Shown piece after piece: positions 14,367-15,518 of a stretch of DNA of 15,518 nt (positions are counted from its first letter, which is position 1; every line of letters begins with the position of its first letter). The stretch is from positions 1 to 15,518 of the forward strand of contig JAOZRM010000034.1 in the NCBI GenBank assembly GCA_029940175.1, written 5' to 3'. Below the pieces are notes generated by a model, which was given only the letters and a program-made list of their open reading frames with translations, was not told the DNA's origin and did not search any database. The stretch comes from Candidatus Sabulitectum sp. (GTDB taxonomy: Bacteria; Fermentibacterota; Fermentibacteria; Fermentibacterales; JCC-6). The position numbers were made by a program, and so were the translations under genes.

Positions 14367-14387
14367 AAGAACAGCCACTGACGCAGG
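14367..14387 (+). repeat. Direct repeat flanking paralogue B, right copy
   Basis: AAGAACAGCCACTGACGCAGG matches 19 of 21 bases with 12014-12034 and has a second matching block upstream at 14330-14346. It lies just upstream of the probable prfB promoter. Confidence 0.5.
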
Positions 14388-14392
14388 GCCGA

Positions 14393-14422
14393 TTGTGTTA
14401 TATTTACCCTCACAAATAATCT
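14393..14422 (+). promoter_or_regulatory. Putative prfB promoter
   Basis: TTGTGT (14393-14398) and TAATCT (14417-14422), 18 bases apart, end 15 bases before the prfB ATG; GGGAGGAAG (14428-14436) is the ribosome-binding site. The implied leader is very short. The boxes match the sigma-70-type consensus only moderately. Confidence 0.3.
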
Positions 14423-14437
14423 GCTATGGGAGGAAGA

Positions 14438-15425
14438 ATGACACACGAAGAGCTTGTCACGGAGATCCGTGGGGCAGAGGAGCGCGCTCACCTGCTCAAG
14501 GAGCGTCTTTGACCTGGATACCCTTTTAAAAAAAGAAAAAGAATTTGAGCTTGAAATGACCAAGGAGGGTTTCTGGAACAACAGGAACAAGGCTCTTGAG
14601 ATCATTTCACGGTTAAAGAAAATTCAAAACTGGACCGACCCTCTGGGAAAACTTTCGGTGAAGGTTGAAGACCTGGATGCTGCTATTGAACTGCTTGAGC
14701 TTGAGGATGATATAGGTATCCGAACTGATGCCTCTATCCGCCTTAAAGAAGTGGTAAAAACCCTGGATCAGCTTGAGTTTCGTCAGATGCTTTCCGGAGA
14801 GCATGACGGTTCAGACTGCATTCTTACAGTCCGTTCAGGTGCCGGTGGTGTAGACAGCCATGACTGGACTGAGATGCTGATGAAGATGTACATATACTGG
14901 GCGGAGAAACAGGGATTTGAAGTAACTGTGCTTGATACATCTCCAGGAGATACTGTTGGAATGCGTGAGGCTGTTCTTTCTGTGAAGGGTCCCTATGCTT
15001 TCGGATATCTTCATGCGGAAAAGGGCATTCACAGGCTTGTAAGGCGCAGCCCTTTTGACCCCAGCAACAGAAGACATACCAGTTTCGCCTCTGTTTTTCC
15101 TCTGCCTGATCTTGACGATTCGATTGAAGTTGATATCAGCCCTGACGATGTAAGAACTGATGTTTTCCGAGCCAGCGGTGCCGGGGGGCAGCACATAAAC
15201 AAAACTTCCAGTGCAGTTCGATTGACCCACCTGCCAACTGGAATAGCGGTTACCTGCCAGAATGAGAGAAGTCAGCATAGAAATCGTGAGCTGGCCTGGA
15301 AGGTTCTTCGAGCCAGATTGTATGAGCTGGAAGAAGAAAAGCGCCGGAAAGAGCGGGAGAAACTGGAAATGATGCGCGAGACCCTGGCGAAAGTCGAAAA
15401 TAATATCGCTCAACTGGCAGAGTGA
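14438..15425 (+). CDS. prfB: Peptide chain release factor 2 with programmed +1 frameshift, C-terminally short
   Basis: The ATG at 14438 follows GGGAGGAAG. The first frame runs 24 codons to an in-frame TGA at 14510. The slippery site CTT-TGA-C is preceded by AAGGAG with a 3-base gap, the same spacing as the E. coli RF2 site. After skipping one T, translation continues DLDTLLKKEKEFELEM to 15425, giving 328 residues. RF2 features are all seen: the domain-1 helices, SGAGGVDSHDWTEM, the codon-reading SPF in RRSPFDPSNRRHTSFAS, and the catalytic GGQ in SGAGGQHINKTSSAVR. RF2 releases peptides at UGA and UAA, and its own UGA makes synthesis self-limiting. Oddly, the protein ends after a charged helix at NNIAQLAE, lacking about 50 residues (the SQIRSYV ... 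DHRTG ... DGDLDxFI part) that normally complete domain 4. E. coli RF2 has 365 residues. Confidence 0.9.
14498..14513 (+). promoter_or_regulatory. Programmed +1 frameshift site of prfB
   Basis: It consists of an internal Shine-Dalgarno-like AAGGAG (14498-14503), CGT, then CTT-TGA-C (14507-14513). Low RF2 slows reading of TGA and lets the ribosome slip forward one base. The element and its spacing match the well-studied RF2 site; the hexamer is AAGGAG rather than AGGGGG. Confidence 0.9.
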
Positions 15426-15442
15426 GCCAACCGGAGGTACCG

Positions 15443-15518
15443 ATGAAAGATATGTTTATCGACCTGGCCAAGTACAGGATTCAGCGTGCGTTCGAGCACC
15501 GCACCGATGCGATCCTGC
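15443..15518 (+). CDS. Unidentified gene, first 25 codons (cut by window edge)
   Basis: An ATG at 15443 follows a good CGGAGG ribosome-binding site (15432-15437) and opens a frame to the window end, beginning MKDMFIDLAKYRIQRAFEHR. It starts 17 bases after the prfB stop, so it is probably co-transcribed with prfB. The visible part looks like one amphipathic helix. It does not resemble the missing end of RF2. Too little is visible to assign a family. Confidence 0.55.
   Translation, partial: MKDMFIDLAKYRIQRAFEHRTDAIL

Larger units (their letters stand above)
14135..14437. other. Non-coding stretch upstream of prfB
   Basis: No gene is seen. It holds the right copy of the flanking repeat (blocks at 14330-14346 and 14367-14387) and a promoter-like pair at 14393-14422. 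GTAAG-TT-CTTAC (about 14149-14160) is a short palindrome soon after the stop of paralogue B, without a T-run, so it is not a convincing terminator. Confidence 0.5.

Noticed and set aside
14454..14509. An in-frame alternative RF2 start in the main (+1-shifted) frame upstream of the slippery site
   Set aside because: The standard 24-codon leader, internal Shine-Dalgarno and CTTTGAC explain the region fully; the alternative lacks a ribosome-binding site.
15443..15518. Downstream frame as the missing C-terminal end of RF2 after a second frameshift
   Set aside because: It has its own strong ribosome-binding site and no resemblance to SQIRSYV or the terminal DGDLD motif; one HRT triplet in common is not enough.

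Overview
The window looks like a chromosomal segment from a mesophilic, moderate-GC bacterium of the wider FCB (Bacteroidota/Fibrobacterota-like) assemblage. I infer this mainly from three secreted seven-repeat proteins that each end in a type IX secretion (T9SS) type-A-like sorting domain. Candidate lineages such as Cloacimonadota or Fermentibacterota would fit, but no marker here settles it. No tRNA, rRNA, CRISPR array or complete insertion sequence was seen.

Layout. (i) 1-434, minus: N-terminal part of a CPA2-type cation:proton antiporter, running off the left edge. (ii) 435-6033: an accessory region. It holds a HicA/HicB pair (669-1138), a seven-repeat T9SS-exported protein on the minus strand (1358-2839), a ParD-like/RelE-ParE pair (3256-3762), an FG-GAP/VCBS-type seven-repeat T9SS protein (3986-5779) and the 3' half of a mazF toxin gene (about 5815-6033). 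Four copies of a short hairpin-forming repeat, all in the same orientation, lie on either side of the two intact toxin-antitoxin pairs. A decayed T9SS sorting-domain remnant sits directly upstream of the second pair and carries that pair's probable promoter and operator. (iii) 6049-6942, minus: an EamA/DMT transporter. (iv) 7089-11919, plus: a tightly packed five-gene run: RimL-like GNAT acetyltransferase, DUF202 membrane protein, P-type (P2-like) cation ATPase with altered ion-site residues, DUF2809 membrane protein, and a ChaN-like protein. (v) 12323-14134: a second FG-GAP-type T9SS protein, paralogous to the first, built from seven 51-residue repeats that are still very similar at the DNA level. 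(vi) 14438-15425: prfB (release factor 2) with the classical autoregulatory +1 frameshift site, but ending about 50 residues early. It is followed after 17 bases by the start of an unidentified gene.

How the parts relate. The surface proteins and toxin-antitoxin modules form a mosaic of repeats and gene fragments, consistent with repeated insertion and decay. The transporter run and prfB look like ordinary housekeeping genes. The most notable points are the repeat-bracketed toxin-antitoxin modules, the shortened frameshifting RF2, the ATPase's altered cation-site residues, the well-formed operator/promoter of the ParD-like operon, and a likely leaderless hicA.
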